Part shown: piece by piece, positions 32,291 to 40,478 of the stretch
Layout of the letters: each line of letters begins with the position of its first letter
How positions within the stretch are numbered: position 1 is the first letter of the stretch
NCBI RefSeq assembly: GCF_013450295.1
Contig: NZ_SKBR01000001.1
Span: 1,996,501-2,060,500, forward strand
DNA from: Streptomyces sp. AJS327
GTDB taxonomy: Bacteria; Actinomycetota; Actinomycetes; Streptomycetales; Streptomycetaceae
Reading direction: 5' to 3'
DNA: 64,000 nucleotides
The notes under the pieces: generated by a model
What the model saw: the letters and a program-made list of their open reading frames with translations, nothing else
Database searches by the model: none
Told to the model about the DNA's origin: nothing
Translations under genes and position numbers: made by a program

Positions 32291-33169
32291 ATGACCGATG
32301 CAGTCGTGGGTGCCGTCCCGGCCGGGGTGGGCGCCATCGTCGTCGGAACCTTTCCGCTGGCCTCCGGGCAGTGGTTCGTCCCGCACAGTCACCCGCAGCA
32401 CCAGCTGGCCTGGGCACGACACGGCGTGCTCAGCGTCGCCGTCGACGACGCGTACTGGGTGCTGCCGCGCACCCGGGCGTTGTGGCTGCCCGCCGGGGTG
32501 GTCCACCGGACCGGCGCGAGCCACCGCGCCGTGCTGCGCAGCCTCTACTTCGAACCGGACAGATGCGATCAGGACTGGGCGGAGCCCACGCCGGTCGGCG
32601 TCGACGGGCTGCTGGCCCACCTGATCGACTACCTCAGTCGCGAGGACCTCGCCGATGATGCCCGGATGCGGGGTGAGGCCGTCGTGCTGGACCTGCTACG
32701 CCCCTTGCCGGCCACGCCTATCGACGTGCCGGACCCCGCCGACGACCGCGTACGCGCCGTGGCCGACGCGCTGCTGGCCGACCCCGCGGACCCCCGGGGT
32801 CTTGAGGCGCACGCGCGGGCGGTAGGGGTGAGCCGACGCACCCTGACCAGGGCGTTCGTCCATGACACCGGCATGAGTTTCGACCGCTGGCGGACCCATG
32901 TGCGGCTGCGGGCCGCCCTTCCCCTCCTCATCGAGGGCCAGCCCGTCTCCCTGGTCGCGCACACCGTGGGGTACGCGACACCGAGTGCGTTTCTCGCGGC
33001 GTTCCGGCGGACCGTCGGTACTTCGCCGGGGCGCTACCTCAACAGCGCCCCTTCGCCCGAGGCGTCGGCGGTGCCCGATGGACGGTCCAGTACGCGGACC
33101 GCCAGCGCCGAATCGCGTTGTCACCCCGCGCGTTCGCCACGAGGCCGACGACCTTCTGAGCGGGGGTGA
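32291..33169 (+). CDS. AraC-family transcriptional regulator
   Basis: 292 residues. An N-terminal cupin sensor (HSHPQHQLAWARHGVLSVAV, ALWLPAGVVHRTG) precedes a C-terminal double HTH (ARAVGVSRRTLTRAFVHDTG, then VAHTVGYATPSAFLAAFRRT and GTSPGRYL). This is the short AraC type that often regulates a neighbouring MFS exporter; the exporter is directly divergent here. The last ~40 residues are low-complexity and outside the family consensus. Confidence 0.88.
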   Translation: MTDAVVGAVPAGVGAIVVGTFPLASGQWFVPHSHPQHQLAWARHGVLSVAVDDAYWVLPRTRALWLPAGVVHRTGASHRAVLRSLYFEPDRCDQDWAEPTPVGVDGLLAHLIDYLSREDLADDARMRGEAVVLDLLRPLPATPIDVPDPADDRVRAVADALLADPADPRGLEAHARAVGVSRRTLTRAFVHDTGMSFDRWRTHVRLRAALPLLIEGQPVSLVAHTVGYATPSAFLAAFRRTVGTSPGRYLNSAPSPEASAVPDGRSSTRTASAESRCHPARSPRGRRPSERG

Positions 33170-33533
33170 CCATGGCCGGGTGGATCTCGTCGGCGCTCTC
33201 GTCCTCCTTCCGGCGCTGGCGGATCCCGTCGTGGAGAGTGACGCGGGCCGCGGCGATCCGCGAGGCCGCGCGGCGTGCGAGCGCCCCACGCGGGCAGCGT
33301 CCCACGCGGGCCGTCCCGGTCCCCGCCGCGAGCGCACACCCGCCTCGTCCCGTGGACCACGCCGTGGGCGGCACCCGCCCCGACCTCCTGGGCCAGTACG
33401 GCTTTCTCGACTTCTGCCCGTCCCCGGCCGCGTCGTTGACGGATGGTGACGGCGGGCTCGCCGTCAGCGGACGGCCCGGAGGCACCGGTGAGTCGGGTTT
33501 CGTCGGGTCAACACCCGGGCGTGACCGGGGAGA
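33170..33533. other. Intergenic region at the left edge of the arsenic cluster
   Basis: 364 bp between the AraC gene and the first ArsR gene, which are convergent. Open frames exist on both strands, but none has a recognisable domain or ribosome site. It could contain remains of a decayed gene; I cannot name one. Confidence 0.35.
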
Positions 33534-33926
33534 TCAACCGCACGAGGGCCGGGGGAGCGGATCCAGGATGGAACGCACGCGTTCCAGCCCGTCGTGGTTG
33601 ACGGAGAACCAGGCCCAGGTACCCCGCCGCTCCCGGTCCAGCAGACCGGCCTCGGTCATGATCTTCAGGTGGTGGCTGACGGTGGACTGCCGCAGCCCCA
33701 GGCTGTCGGCCAGGTCGCACACGCAGGCCTCGCCGTTGGGAGCCTGCTCCAGCAGCCGGAACAGCTGGAGGCGTGTGGGGTCAGCGATGGATCGCAGGAT
33801 CGTCGACAGCTGCTCGGCCTCCGAGCGCTCCAGGGGCTGGCAGTCCAACCCTGGCCCGCAGGAGCCACCTTCGAGAATCCCGTCGCCGAACCCGTCGCCC
33901 GACGCCCCCAGTTCTATGCCAGTCAC
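33534..33926 (-). CDS. ArsR-family arsenic-responsive repressor (ArsR-1)
   Basis: 130-residue winged-helix repressor: AEQLSTILRSIADPTRLQLF, the metal-sensing helix EACVCDLADSLGLRQSTVSH with the CVC pair typical of As(III) sensors, and an RRGTWAWFSVNHDGL wing. Two extra N-terminal cysteines (GGSCGPGLDC) could be third or additional thiol ligands. GTG start at 33924-33926 without an obvious ribosome site, so possibly leaderless. Divergent from ArsR-2 across 271 bp. Confidence 0.88.
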   Translation of the reverse strand: MTGIELGASGDGFGDGILEGGSCGPGLDCQPLERSEAEQLSTILRSIADPTRLQLFRLLEQAPNGEACVCDLADSLGLRQSTVSHHLKIMTEAGLLDRERRGTWAWFSVNHDGLERVRSILDPLPRPSCG

Positions 33927-34162
33927 CCGTCAACCATAGGCCCTGCGTGATCACTTGACACGACGGAAACTGGCCGGTCTCGTTCGTCACCTGGCGTGCG
34001 ACCGGCGCCCGGACCTCGGACTCCGTGGAATCGGCGGCACCCGGCGGCGTCCCGAGGTGGTGAACGACCCTGGAACCGGCCAGGGCGCTCCCCGGCCTCC
34101 GCCGGGAACGAGGCGGGCGTGCGGCCCCACCCGTTCGCGTCCCGGAAGAGTCCGCATACCGC

Positions 34163-34191
34163 TTGGCAAATGATTAGACGCCTGTCAACAT
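34163..34191 (+). promoter_or_regulatory. Leaderless promoter of ArsR-2
   Basis: -35 TTGGCA (34163-34168), exactly 17 bp, -10 CAACAT (34186-34191), and the ATG only six bases later, so transcription should begin at or next to the start codon. The same hexamers, spacing and distance occur at 60859-60887 before ArsR-3. Confidence 0.6.
34175..34189. promoter_or_regulatory. Candidate ArsR operator
   Basis: TAGACGCCTGTCAAC overlaps the spacer and -10 of the ArsR-2 promoter and shares the TAGACG-N4-TC-x-A pattern with sites at 60834-60849, 60887-60902 and 58150-58165. Position over the -10 fits repression. Confidence 0.45.
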
Positions 34192-34197
34192 AGAGCC

Positions 34198-34557
34198 ATG
34201 TCTAAGTCGGTTCTGGGCTCCACCAAGGGGAACACCCGCACGTCCTGGTGCTGCCAGCCGTTGGGTGAGGAGGAACTGTCGGAGGCCGGTTCGGTGCGGA
34301 TCGCCGCCATGTTCAAGGCGCTGTCCGACCCCGTACGGCTGCGCCTGTTCTCGAAGATCGCCGCCCGGCCGGGCGGCGAGGCCTGCGTCTGTGAGATCCA
34401 GGACGTGGGCGTGTCACAGCCCACCGTCAGCCACCATCTGCGCAAGCTGCGCGAGGCCGGACTCCTCGAATCGGAGCGCCGGGCGAGCTGGGTGTACTAC
34501 CGCGTCGCGCCCGGGGTGCTGTCCGCCATGGCGGGCCTGTTGTCGCGGCCCGTCTGA
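34198..34557 (+). CDS. ArsR-family arsenic-responsive repressor (ArsR-2)
   Basis: 119 residues. Core: IAAMFKALSDPVRLRLFSKI, the sensor helix EACVCEIQDVGVSQPTVSHH with CVC, and ERRASWVYYRVAPGVLSAMA. An N-terminal vicinal Cys pair (SWCCQPL, C18-C19) may complete an As(III) site. It is a close paralogue of ArsR-3 at 60894, sharing the Cys pair, the DVGVSQPTVSHHL segment and the promoter layout. No Shine-Dalgarno; leaderless start at ATG 34198. Followed by ArsR-4. Confidence 0.9.
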   Translation: MSKSVLGSTKGNTRTSWCCQPLGEEELSEAGSVRIAAMFKALSDPVRLRLFSKIAARPGGEACVCEIQDVGVSQPTVSHHLRKLREAGLLESERRASWVYYRVAPGVLSAMAGLLSRPV

Positions 34558-34681
34558 CCGCCCCGGCGGATCCCGGCCCGCGGCACGGCGGCGCTCCCCG
34601 CGGACACCGCCGCCAGCTGGCCGGGTCCGGACACACCCACCGGTATCAGCCCCCGGACGGGGCCCGGGGAGGGAGATCGGA

Positions 34682-35098
34682 ATGTGCCGGAACGGGGCGG
34701 GATCCGCTGGCGACGAGACCGTCTGGGAGCTGAGCGCGGCCGACATGGCCTGGTGGTCCGGCGTCTTCAAGACCCTGGGAGACCCCGTCCGCCTGCGCCT
34801 GGTGCTGCGGTTGGCGGAACGGCCGGGAACCGAGGCGGCGGTGCACGAACTGGCGGACGTCGGGGTCTCCCTCGCCACCGTCAGCCACCACCTGAAACGG
34901 CTGCGCCGGATCGGCCTCGTCGAGAGCAGACGGGACGGCCGACTCGTCTACTACCGGCTGGCCGACGGGGTGCGCGCCGCGCTGACACAGAGCCTGAGCC
35001 AGCGCGGCCAGGCTGGCGCACCACCGTCGTCCGAGGAGCGGCGGTCCTCGGACGCCGCACCCTCGTGCTCCGGCACCCCGCGCCGAGGTGGAACGTGA
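34682..35098 (+). CDS. ArsR-family regulator without the CxC arsenic motif (ArsR-4)
   Basis: 138 residues. Fold intact (SGVFKTLGDPVRLRLVLRL, ADVGVSLATVSHHLKRLRR, RDGRLVYYRLADG), but the sensor position that reads EACVCEI or EACVCDI in its paralogues is EAAVHEL, with no cysteine. The only cysteines are at residue 2 and in a disordered Ser/Arg-rich tail. It therefore probably responds to something other than As(III) through the usual site, such as an organoarsenical, or acts constitutively. ATG 34682 follows GGGGAGGGAG; it lies 124 bp after ArsR-2. Confidence 0.85.
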   Translation: MCRNGAGSAGDETVWELSAADMAWWSGVFKTLGDPVRLRLVLRLAERPGTEAAVHELADVGVSLATVSHHLKRLRRIGLVESRRDGRLVYYRLADGVRAALTQSLSQRGQAGAPPSSEERRSSDAAPSCSGTPRRGGT

Positions 35099-35118
35099 GG
35101 TGGCGGGCCCCGCGTCGT

Positions 35119-35805
35119 TCAGCCCACGGTGGCCGTCGGTGTCTCGACGGGCTGGTCCAGGTGGATGGTCGTGTCGCACAGGCGCTCCACCTGCGCCGGG
35201 TCGTGGGAGACGAGCAGGACGGCCCGGCTGCCGCCGAGTGCGGCGATCGACTCCTCGACCTTGTCCCTGCTGCGTTCGTCAAGCGCGCTGGTGGGCTCGT
35301 CGAGCAGCAGCGCGGCGGGCTCCAGCGCCAGGGCCCGGGCGAGGCAGAGCCGTTGGCGCTGCCCGGCGGACAGGTCGTGCGCCGGCGCGTCGAGCCGGTC
35401 GGCGACCTCCCTCCACAGTCCGGCCTCCTCCAGGGCCCTCTCGGCCCGCTCCCGCAGGACAGCCGGGGAGGCACGCAGCAGATGACGGAGGCCGAACAGG
35501 GCGTTGTCGAGGACGCTCCCCCCGAAGACGACCGGCGTCTGCGGCACGAGAACCGTCGTGGCCCGCTGCTCCGCGTCCCCCCTGCCGGGCGCGATCACGC
35601 GCCCCAGCACCTCCAGTTCACCGTCCCGCTTCAGCCCGCTGGGGAGCAACTCGACCAGCGCGCGCAGAATCGTCGACTTGCCAGCCCCGGAGGGTCCGCA
35701 GAGCCCCGTGGTGGAACCGTGTTCCAGGCTGAAGGAGACCGGTCCGACCAGGGTCTTCTCCCGGCTGCGCACGCGCAGTCGGCGCACGCTGATCACGTTG
35801 TCCAT
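35119..35805 (-). CDS. PstB-like ABC transporter ATPase
   Basis: 228 residues with Walker A CGPSGAGKSTILRAL, Q-loop VLVPQTPVVF, signature LSAGQRQRLCLARAL, Walker B ALLLDEPTSALDE and switch His in LLVSHDPAQ. Phosphate-type import ATPase. Its start overlaps the end of the fused permease gene by 13 bases, so the two are coupled. Short for PstB (typically ~255 residues). In this cluster it may energise uptake of arsenate, the phosphate mimic, as biosynthetic substrate; that is inference. Confidence 0.9.
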   Translation of the reverse strand: MDNVISVRRLRVRSREKTLVGPVSFSLEHGSTTGLCGPSGAGKSTILRALVELLPSGLKRDGELEVLGRVIAPGRGDAEQRATTVLVPQTPVVFGGSVLDNALFGLRHLLRASPAVLRERAERALEEAGLWREVADRLDAPAHDLSAGQRQRLCLARALALEPAALLLDEPTSALDERSRDKVEESIAALGGSRAVLLVSHDPAQVERLCDTTIHLDQPVETPTATVG

Positions 35806-37604
35806 CGCTCCCCCTCGAAGCGGTTCCGCAGCGCGACGGCCGCGCTGAGAAGTACGGCGGTGATGATGACCAGCACCATGGCGCTCCCCCAGGCCTGGGT
35901 GACGGCCGCCGGGTCGCCCGAGTCCTGGGAGAGGGTGAAGATGTGCGTCGGCAGTGCCTGGACCGGCGCCTCCACGATGCCGTTCGGTACGGCGGGCGCG
36001 CCGAAGAAGACGGTCGCGGTGAACAGCAGCGGCGCGGTCTCTCCCACGGCGCGGGCCAGTCCGAGCAACAGACCGGTGAGCGTGGCGGGCCAGGTGTAGG
36101 GCACGACCACGGACCGGACGTACTGCGCGCGCGTCAGCCCGAGGGACAGGGCGCTCTCCTGGAGTTCGGGGGGGATGCTCCGGACGCGGGCGGAGGTTGT
36201 CAGGGCGATCACCGGCACCACCACGGGTACGAGGACGATCGCGCCGGCCAGCCAGGAACGGCCCCAGCCCATGGCACTGGAGAGGATCACGAATCCGGCC
36301 AGGCCCAGCAGGATGGTCGGCGTCCCTCCGAGCACCACCGTGAGGGTCTGGAGCGTCCGCGCGGTGCGCCGTGACGTGTGGGTGCCGAGCAGCACGCCCG
36401 CGCCGAAACCGAGGGGCAGGGCGAGAACACCCGTCGCGACGGCGAGGAGCAGGGTGCCGACGATCTGGTCCCGCACGCCTCCGCCCGCCGCTCCGGTCGC
36501 CGACGTGAACCAGAAGCCCGGATGGAACGCCGAGCTGCCCCGCGTCACCAGGAGCGCCAGCATGCCGAGGAGGAGCGCGCTGGGCAGCAGTAGTGCCCCG
36601 ATCCGCAGCGCGGTGGCCAGCCGGTCCCGCTGCGTCCGCATCCGGGCCGCGCCCCGGAAGCGCGGGGTGCGCCCCTCCGACGTCCCGCGGGAGCGGCCCC
36701 GGGTGCCCCAGATCGTCGCGGTCGCCACCAGCGCCAGCAGGATGAGCCCGAGTCCGCACAGCGCGGCGAAATAGGGGCCGGAGGTTCCGGCCAGCACGGT
36801 CTCCGGCCCGGCGAGCTTCGTCGTCAGCGTCTGGCCCGGCTGGGACAGCGAGTCGAGGAACTCCCCGAAACCCTGCGGCAGTCGGCCGTCCGCCCGGCCG
36901 ACGACGAGGAACACGGCGATGGCCTCGCCCAGCGCCCGGGCCAGGCCGAGCAGCACGGCCGCGCGCATACCGGAGCGGGCCAGCGGCAGCACGGCCGAGC
37001 TGACCACCTCCCGGCGGGTCAGCCCCAGCGAGTACGCGCTCTCCCGGACACGGTCCGGTACCGCCGCGAGCGCGTCCACACTGACCGCCACGATCGTGGG
37101 AGTGATCATGACGGCGAGGACGATACCCGCGGCCGCGAGGCTGTCACCTCCGGGTACGTCGGCGATCCGCGCGATGACCGGCCGGACGACGATGATGCCG
37201 ATGAGGCCGTAGACGATCGACGGGACAGCGGCGAGCAGCTCCACGCACAGGCGCAGCGGCCGGGACAGGCGGCGCGGTAGGTACTCCGACAGCGCGACCG
37301 CCGCGGCCCAGCTCACGGGCACGGCGATGAGCAGGGCCAGGACGCTCACCACCGCCGTGCCGTAGATCATCGCCAGGCCGCCGTACACCGAGTCGCCCGG
37401 GCTCCAGGCGCGTTCGGTCAGCAGCCGTGCCCAGTCGACGTGTCCCCCGGCCACTCCGGCGCCGAGGTACCCGACGACCGTCAGGAGAAGCGCCGCCACG
37501 GCGAACGCCCCGGCGTGCAGCCAGCTCCAGATCCACTTCGACGGGCGGGGGCGGCTTCGGGCCTCCGGCGCGGCGGGAGGCCGGTTCAGGGTTCCGCTCG
37601 GCAT
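35793..37604 (-). CDS. Fused PstC-PstA phosphate/arsenate-type ABC permease
   Basis: 603 residues containing two complete permease domains. The first half (residues ~30-300) has the coupling EAA loop ESAYSLGLTRREVVSSAVLP and ends GLARALGEAIAVFLVVG. The second half (~330-600) has ESALSLGLTRAQYVRSVVVP and GLARAVGETAPLLFTATVF. Separate PstC and PstA are the rule, so the fusion is unusual. It begins three bases after the pstS-like stop and overlaps the ATPase gene. Twelve or so membrane helices. Likely imports phosphate or arsenate. Confidence 0.9.
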   Translation of the reverse strand: MPSGTLNRPPAAPEARSRPRPSKWIWSWLHAGAFAVAALLLTVVGYLGAGVAGGHVDWARLLTERAWSPGDSVYGGLAMIYGTAVVSVLALLIAVPVSWAAAVALSEYLPRRLSRPLRLCVELLAAVPSIVYGLIGIIVVRPVIARIADVPGGDSLAAAGIVLAVMITPTIVAVSVDALAAVPDRVRESAYSLGLTRREVVSSAVLPLARSGMRAAVLLGLARALGEAIAVFLVVGRADGRLPQGFGEFLDSLSQPGQTLTTKLAGPETVLAGTSGPYFAALCGLGLILLALVATATIWGTRGRSRGTSEGRTPRFRGAARMRTQRDRLATALRIGALLLPSALLLGMLALLVTRGSSAFHPGFWFTSATGAAGGGVRDQIVGTLLLAVATGVLALPLGFGAGVLLGTHTSRRTARTLQTLTVVLGGTPTILLGLAGFVILSSAMGWGRSWLAGAIVLVPVVVPVIALTTSARVRSIPPELQESALSLGLTRAQYVRSVVVPYTWPATLTGLLLGLARAVGETAPLLFTATVFFGAPAVPNGIVEAPVQALPTHIFTLSQDSGDPAAVTQAWGSAMVLVIITAVLLSAAVALRNRFEGERWTT

Positions 37605-37607
37605 CGG

Positions 37608-38483
37608 CTACTTCCCGATCTCCTTGAGGGTCAGGTAGTCGTGCTTGGTCATCAGGGACTGCCCCTTGGCGGAGAGCACGTAGTCGACGAACTTCTTCGC
37701 GGTTCCCTTCGGCTTGCCGTCGGTGATCAGGTACAGCGGCCGGGACATGGGGTACGTGCCGGAGGCGATGTTCTTCGGGGACGCTTCCGTGCCGTCCAGC
37801 GTCACCGTGGCCAGGCGCTCGCGTCCCTCGACGAAGCTGGTGGACAGCGGTGCCACGGCGCCGGGCGTCGACTCCAGCTTGTTCCGGGTCTCCAGGTTGC
37901 CGCCGACGATGGCGAACTTGCCGGACTCCGGCGGCGGCGGGGCCTTCTTGTCCCCGTAGAGGTAGGTGTCGAGGACCTCCCGCGTGCCGCGTCCCGGCTC
38001 CTTGTCGTAGACGAAGACGTCGAGGTCCGGGCCGCCGACCTCGGACCAGTTCTTGATCTTCCCCTCGAACAGGTCACGCACCTGGGCCACGGTGAGGTTC
38101 TTGACCCCGGCGTCCGCGACCTGCTTGGTGATCGTGATGCCCACGGCGTCGGCGCCGATCTGGGTGGAGACGAAGTCGGTACCGGAGTTGGCCGCCTTGT
38201 CCTCCTTGGCCAGCGGCTTCGAACTCAGGGCGACGCTGATCTGGCCGGAGGCGAGCTGCGATATGCCACCGGCCGAACCGCCCTGGGTGGCGACCGTGAT
38301 GTCCAGGCCCTTGTCCTTCCGGAGCGCGTCGGCGGCGTCGGCGGCCACCGGGGCCACCGTGGTCGACCCGCTGACCTGGAGGGCACCGTCGTTCCCGGTG
38401 TCGCCGTCGGCACAGCCGGACAGGGACATGGCGGCCAGGGCCGGGATGACGAGGAACGCGAGACGGCGCTTCGTGGTGAACAT
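37608..38483 (-). CDS. PstS-like phosphate/arsenate-binding lipoprotein
   Basis: 291 residues. Lipoprotein signal AFLVIPALAAMSLSGCADG with lipobox LSGC. The mature protein shows the PstS phosphate-binding pattern: VSGSTTVAPVAADAAD, TQGGSAGGISQLASGQISVA, VYDKEPGRGTREVLDTYLYG and SGTYPMSRPLYLITDG. The protein is shorter than housekeeping PstS (~370 residues). ATG 38483 follows AAGGAAGGA; an upstream in-frame start lacks a site. First gene of a pstS-pstCA-pstB unit inside the arsenic cluster; ligand preference (As versus P) cannot be read by eye. Confidence 0.9.
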   Translation of the reverse strand: MFTTKRRLAFLVIPALAAMSLSGCADGDTGNDGALQVSGSTTVAPVAADAADALRKDKGLDITVATQGGSAGGISQLASGQISVALSSKPLAKEDKAANSGTDFVSTQIGADAVGITITKQVADAGVKNLTVAQVRDLFEGKIKNWSEVGGPDLDVFVYDKEPGRGTREVLDTYLYGDKKAPPPPESGKFAIVGGNLETRNKLESTPGAVAPLSTSFVEGRERLATVTLDGTEASPKNIASGTYPMSRPLYLITDGKPKGTAKKFVDYVLSAKGQSLMTKHDYLTLKEIGK

Positions 38484-38563
38484 GGCTGAGGTCCTTCCTT
38501 CGTGGGTGACCGCGCTGCGTGAATCGGATCCGGACGGGGCGCCCCGCGGCGCCCGGCGGACGG

Positions 38564-38782
38564 TCACCACGGCCGGCCGTGGGGAGGGACGGGGAGCGTG
38601 GGTGAGGTGTCCGGGTCACCGGCGCCGACGGCGGGCGGGCGCGGGCCCGTCCGGCCGCTGGCCGCGGCGCGAACGGACGCCCCCGTCACGGTCGTTGGGG
38701 AGGGAGCGACGGGAGCGGCTGGCCGGACGGGACGCGGTGGCGCGGTGGAAGCCCGTGGCTCCGGGGGAACGAATGTGTACAT
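38564..38782 (-). CDS. Possible 72-residue Pro-rich small protein
   Basis: Starts ATG at 38780-38782 with AAGGA eight bases before it and ends 80 bp before the pstS-like start. The peptide (MYTFVPPEPRASTAPPRPVR...) has no domain and is Pro/Ala/Arg-rich, so it may be spurious; the ribosome site is its only support. It lies in the 459-bp gap (38484-38942) between the mutase-like gene and pstS, which is otherwise empty and should carry the pst-like promoter. Confidence 0.25.
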   Translation of the reverse strand: MYTFVPPEPRASTAPPRPVRPAAPVAPSPTTVTGASVRAAASGRTGPRPPAVGAGDPDTSPTLPVPPHGRPW

Positions 38783-38942
38783 TTCAGATCCTTCGAGGTT
38801 GGCGGTGCCCTGAAGAGAGCGCGAGCGACCTCCGGGGGAGGCCGCCCGCGCAGGCTGCGGGGGGATCTGGTGAGACGGTCCCCGTTACGGGGCGGCGGTG
38901 CGCCAGCCCGCGTCGGGCGGGCGAGCGGAGGGAGCACCGGAG

Positions 38943-40478
38943 TCACAGCAGCGGTCTCCCCGTCATGGCGGATCCGGGCCGGTGCCCCAGCAGGCGCAGG
39001 ACGGTGGGGGCCACATCGGCCAGCGAGGCCGACCCGGGCAGCGACGGCACCGGCCCGGCGCCGGGCGGAGGGACGATCACCAGCGGGACCGGATGGGTCG
39101 TGTGACCGCCGTACGGTCGCGCGGTGCCGTCCGGCGACGGCTTGGTCATGCGTTCGGCGTTGCCGTGGTCCCCGACGGCGAGGACCCAACGGCGGCCGTT
39201 CCGGGCCGCCCGCAGGATCCGCTCGACGGCGGCGTCGGTGGCCTCGCAGGCGGTGACGGTGGCGGCGAGATCGCCGGTGTGCCCCACCACGTCGATGTTG
39301 GCCAGGTTCGCGATGACCAGGTCGACGTCGCTCCGGCTGGCGGCTTCCCCGACGGCCTGGGTGACGCGGTCCAGGTTCATCCGGGGGCGCGCGACGTAGT
39401 CGGGCGTGCCCTCCTCCCTGACGCACACGTGCTCCTCGCCCGGACGCGCCGTCGCGTCCCGGCCGTTGAGGTAGTACGTGACGTGCTCGAACTTCTCGGC
39501 CTCCGCGACGCGGACGCTGCGCAGCCCGGCCGCGACGAGTTCGTCGGCCAGCCCGCCGGAGGCGTCCGCCCGCTCCACGAGCGCCGGGATGGCGGCACGG
39601 GTGTCGTACTGTGCCAGGCTGACCATGGGCACGGTGCGGCCGGTGGCCCGGAGGTGGTCGCTCAGCCCGTCCGCGAACTGCTGGACGCGGTCGCTGCGGA
39701 AGTTGCACCACAGCACCGCGTCCCCGTCGCGGATCGTCGCGTCCCCCGCTGGCGTGAGCACCGAGGCGGGGATCCACTCGTCGCCACGCTGGCCCGAGTT
39801 GACCGCTTCCTCGACGCTGGCGGCCGGCGCTCCGCGCCCGTCCGCGACCAGGGCGACCGCCCGCTCGGTCAGGTCGAGGTTCCCGGCCTTGTCCATCGCG
39901 TAGCCACGGCCGATGACCGTGGCGATGACCCCGGTACCGGCCTCGGCGGCCAGATCCGTGACCCGCGCCAGGTAGGTGGCGGAGGTGTGGTCGGCGACGT
40001 CCCGCCCGTCGGTGATGGCGTGCAGGAACACCCGCCGCACCCGGTGCGCGGCCGCCGCCGCCAGCAGTTCCCCCAGGTGCTCGACGTGGGCGTGGATCTG
40101 CCCGTCCGAGCAGAGGCCGATCAGGTGCAGGGCGCCCGAGGCGCTGACGGCCTCCTCCAACAGGGAGTCCAGGCGGGGATGGGTGCGCAGGGCGCCGGTG
40201 TCGATGGCCCGCTGGACCAGCAGGCTGTCGTAGGGCAGGGGCCGTCCGGCGCCGATGACCAGGTGGCCGATCTCGGAGTTGCCGACGGTGCCGGGGAGCA
40301 GGCCGACCGCCTCGCCGGAGGCCTCGGCGAGCGTGCTCGGCCCCCGGGACACCAGGTCGTCCAGGACGGGGGTGTGGGCCAGCGCCAGCGCGTTGTCCTC
40401 GGCGGGGGCGGCGTGGCCCCAGCCGTCGAGTACCAGGAGGACGCCCGGGCCGGTCCGTACCGGTTCGGGGGCGCTCAC
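38943..40478 (-). CDS. GpmI-type phosphoglycerate-mutase homologue, candidate arsonopyruvate mutase
   Basis: 511 residues, the length of cofactor-independent phosphoglycerate mutase (alkaline-phosphatase superfamily). Retained: LLVLDGWG (metal Asp18), [14 protein letters not shown] (nucleophile Ser68), [29 protein letters not shown] and [10 protein letters not shown]. Diverged: the substrate segment reads [18 protein letters not shown] where glycolytic enzymes have GRYYAMDRD-like sequence. GTG start overlaps the EPSP-synthase-like stop by four bases. In the related S. lividans arsenic pathway the homologue is reported to isomerise arsenoenolpyruvate to the C-As compound; I infer the same. Confidence 0.9.
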   Translation of the reverse strand: MSAPEPVRTGPGVLLVLDGWGHAAPAEDNALALAHTPVLDDLVSRGPSTLAEASGEAVGLLPGTVGNSEIGHLVIGAGRPLPYDSLLVQRAIDTGALRTHPRLDSLLEEAVSASGALHLIGLCSDGQIHAHVEHLGELLAAAAAHRVRRVFLHAITDGRDVADHTSATYLARVTDLAAEAGTGVIATVIGRGYAMDKAGNLDLTERAVALVADGRGAPAASVEEAVNSGQRGDEWIPASVLTPAGDATIRDGDAVLWCNFRSDRVQQFADGLSDHLRATGRTVPMVSLAQYDTRAAIPALVERADASGGLADELVAAGLRSVRVAEAEKFEHVTYYLNGRDATARPGEEHVCVREEGTPDYVARPRMNLDRVTQAVGEAASRSDVDLVIANLANIDVVGHTGDLAATVTACEATDAAVERILRAARNGRRWVLAVGDHGNAERMTKPSPDGTARPYGGHTTHPVPLVIVPPPGAGPVPSLPGSASLADVAPTVLRLLGHRPGSAMTGRPLL

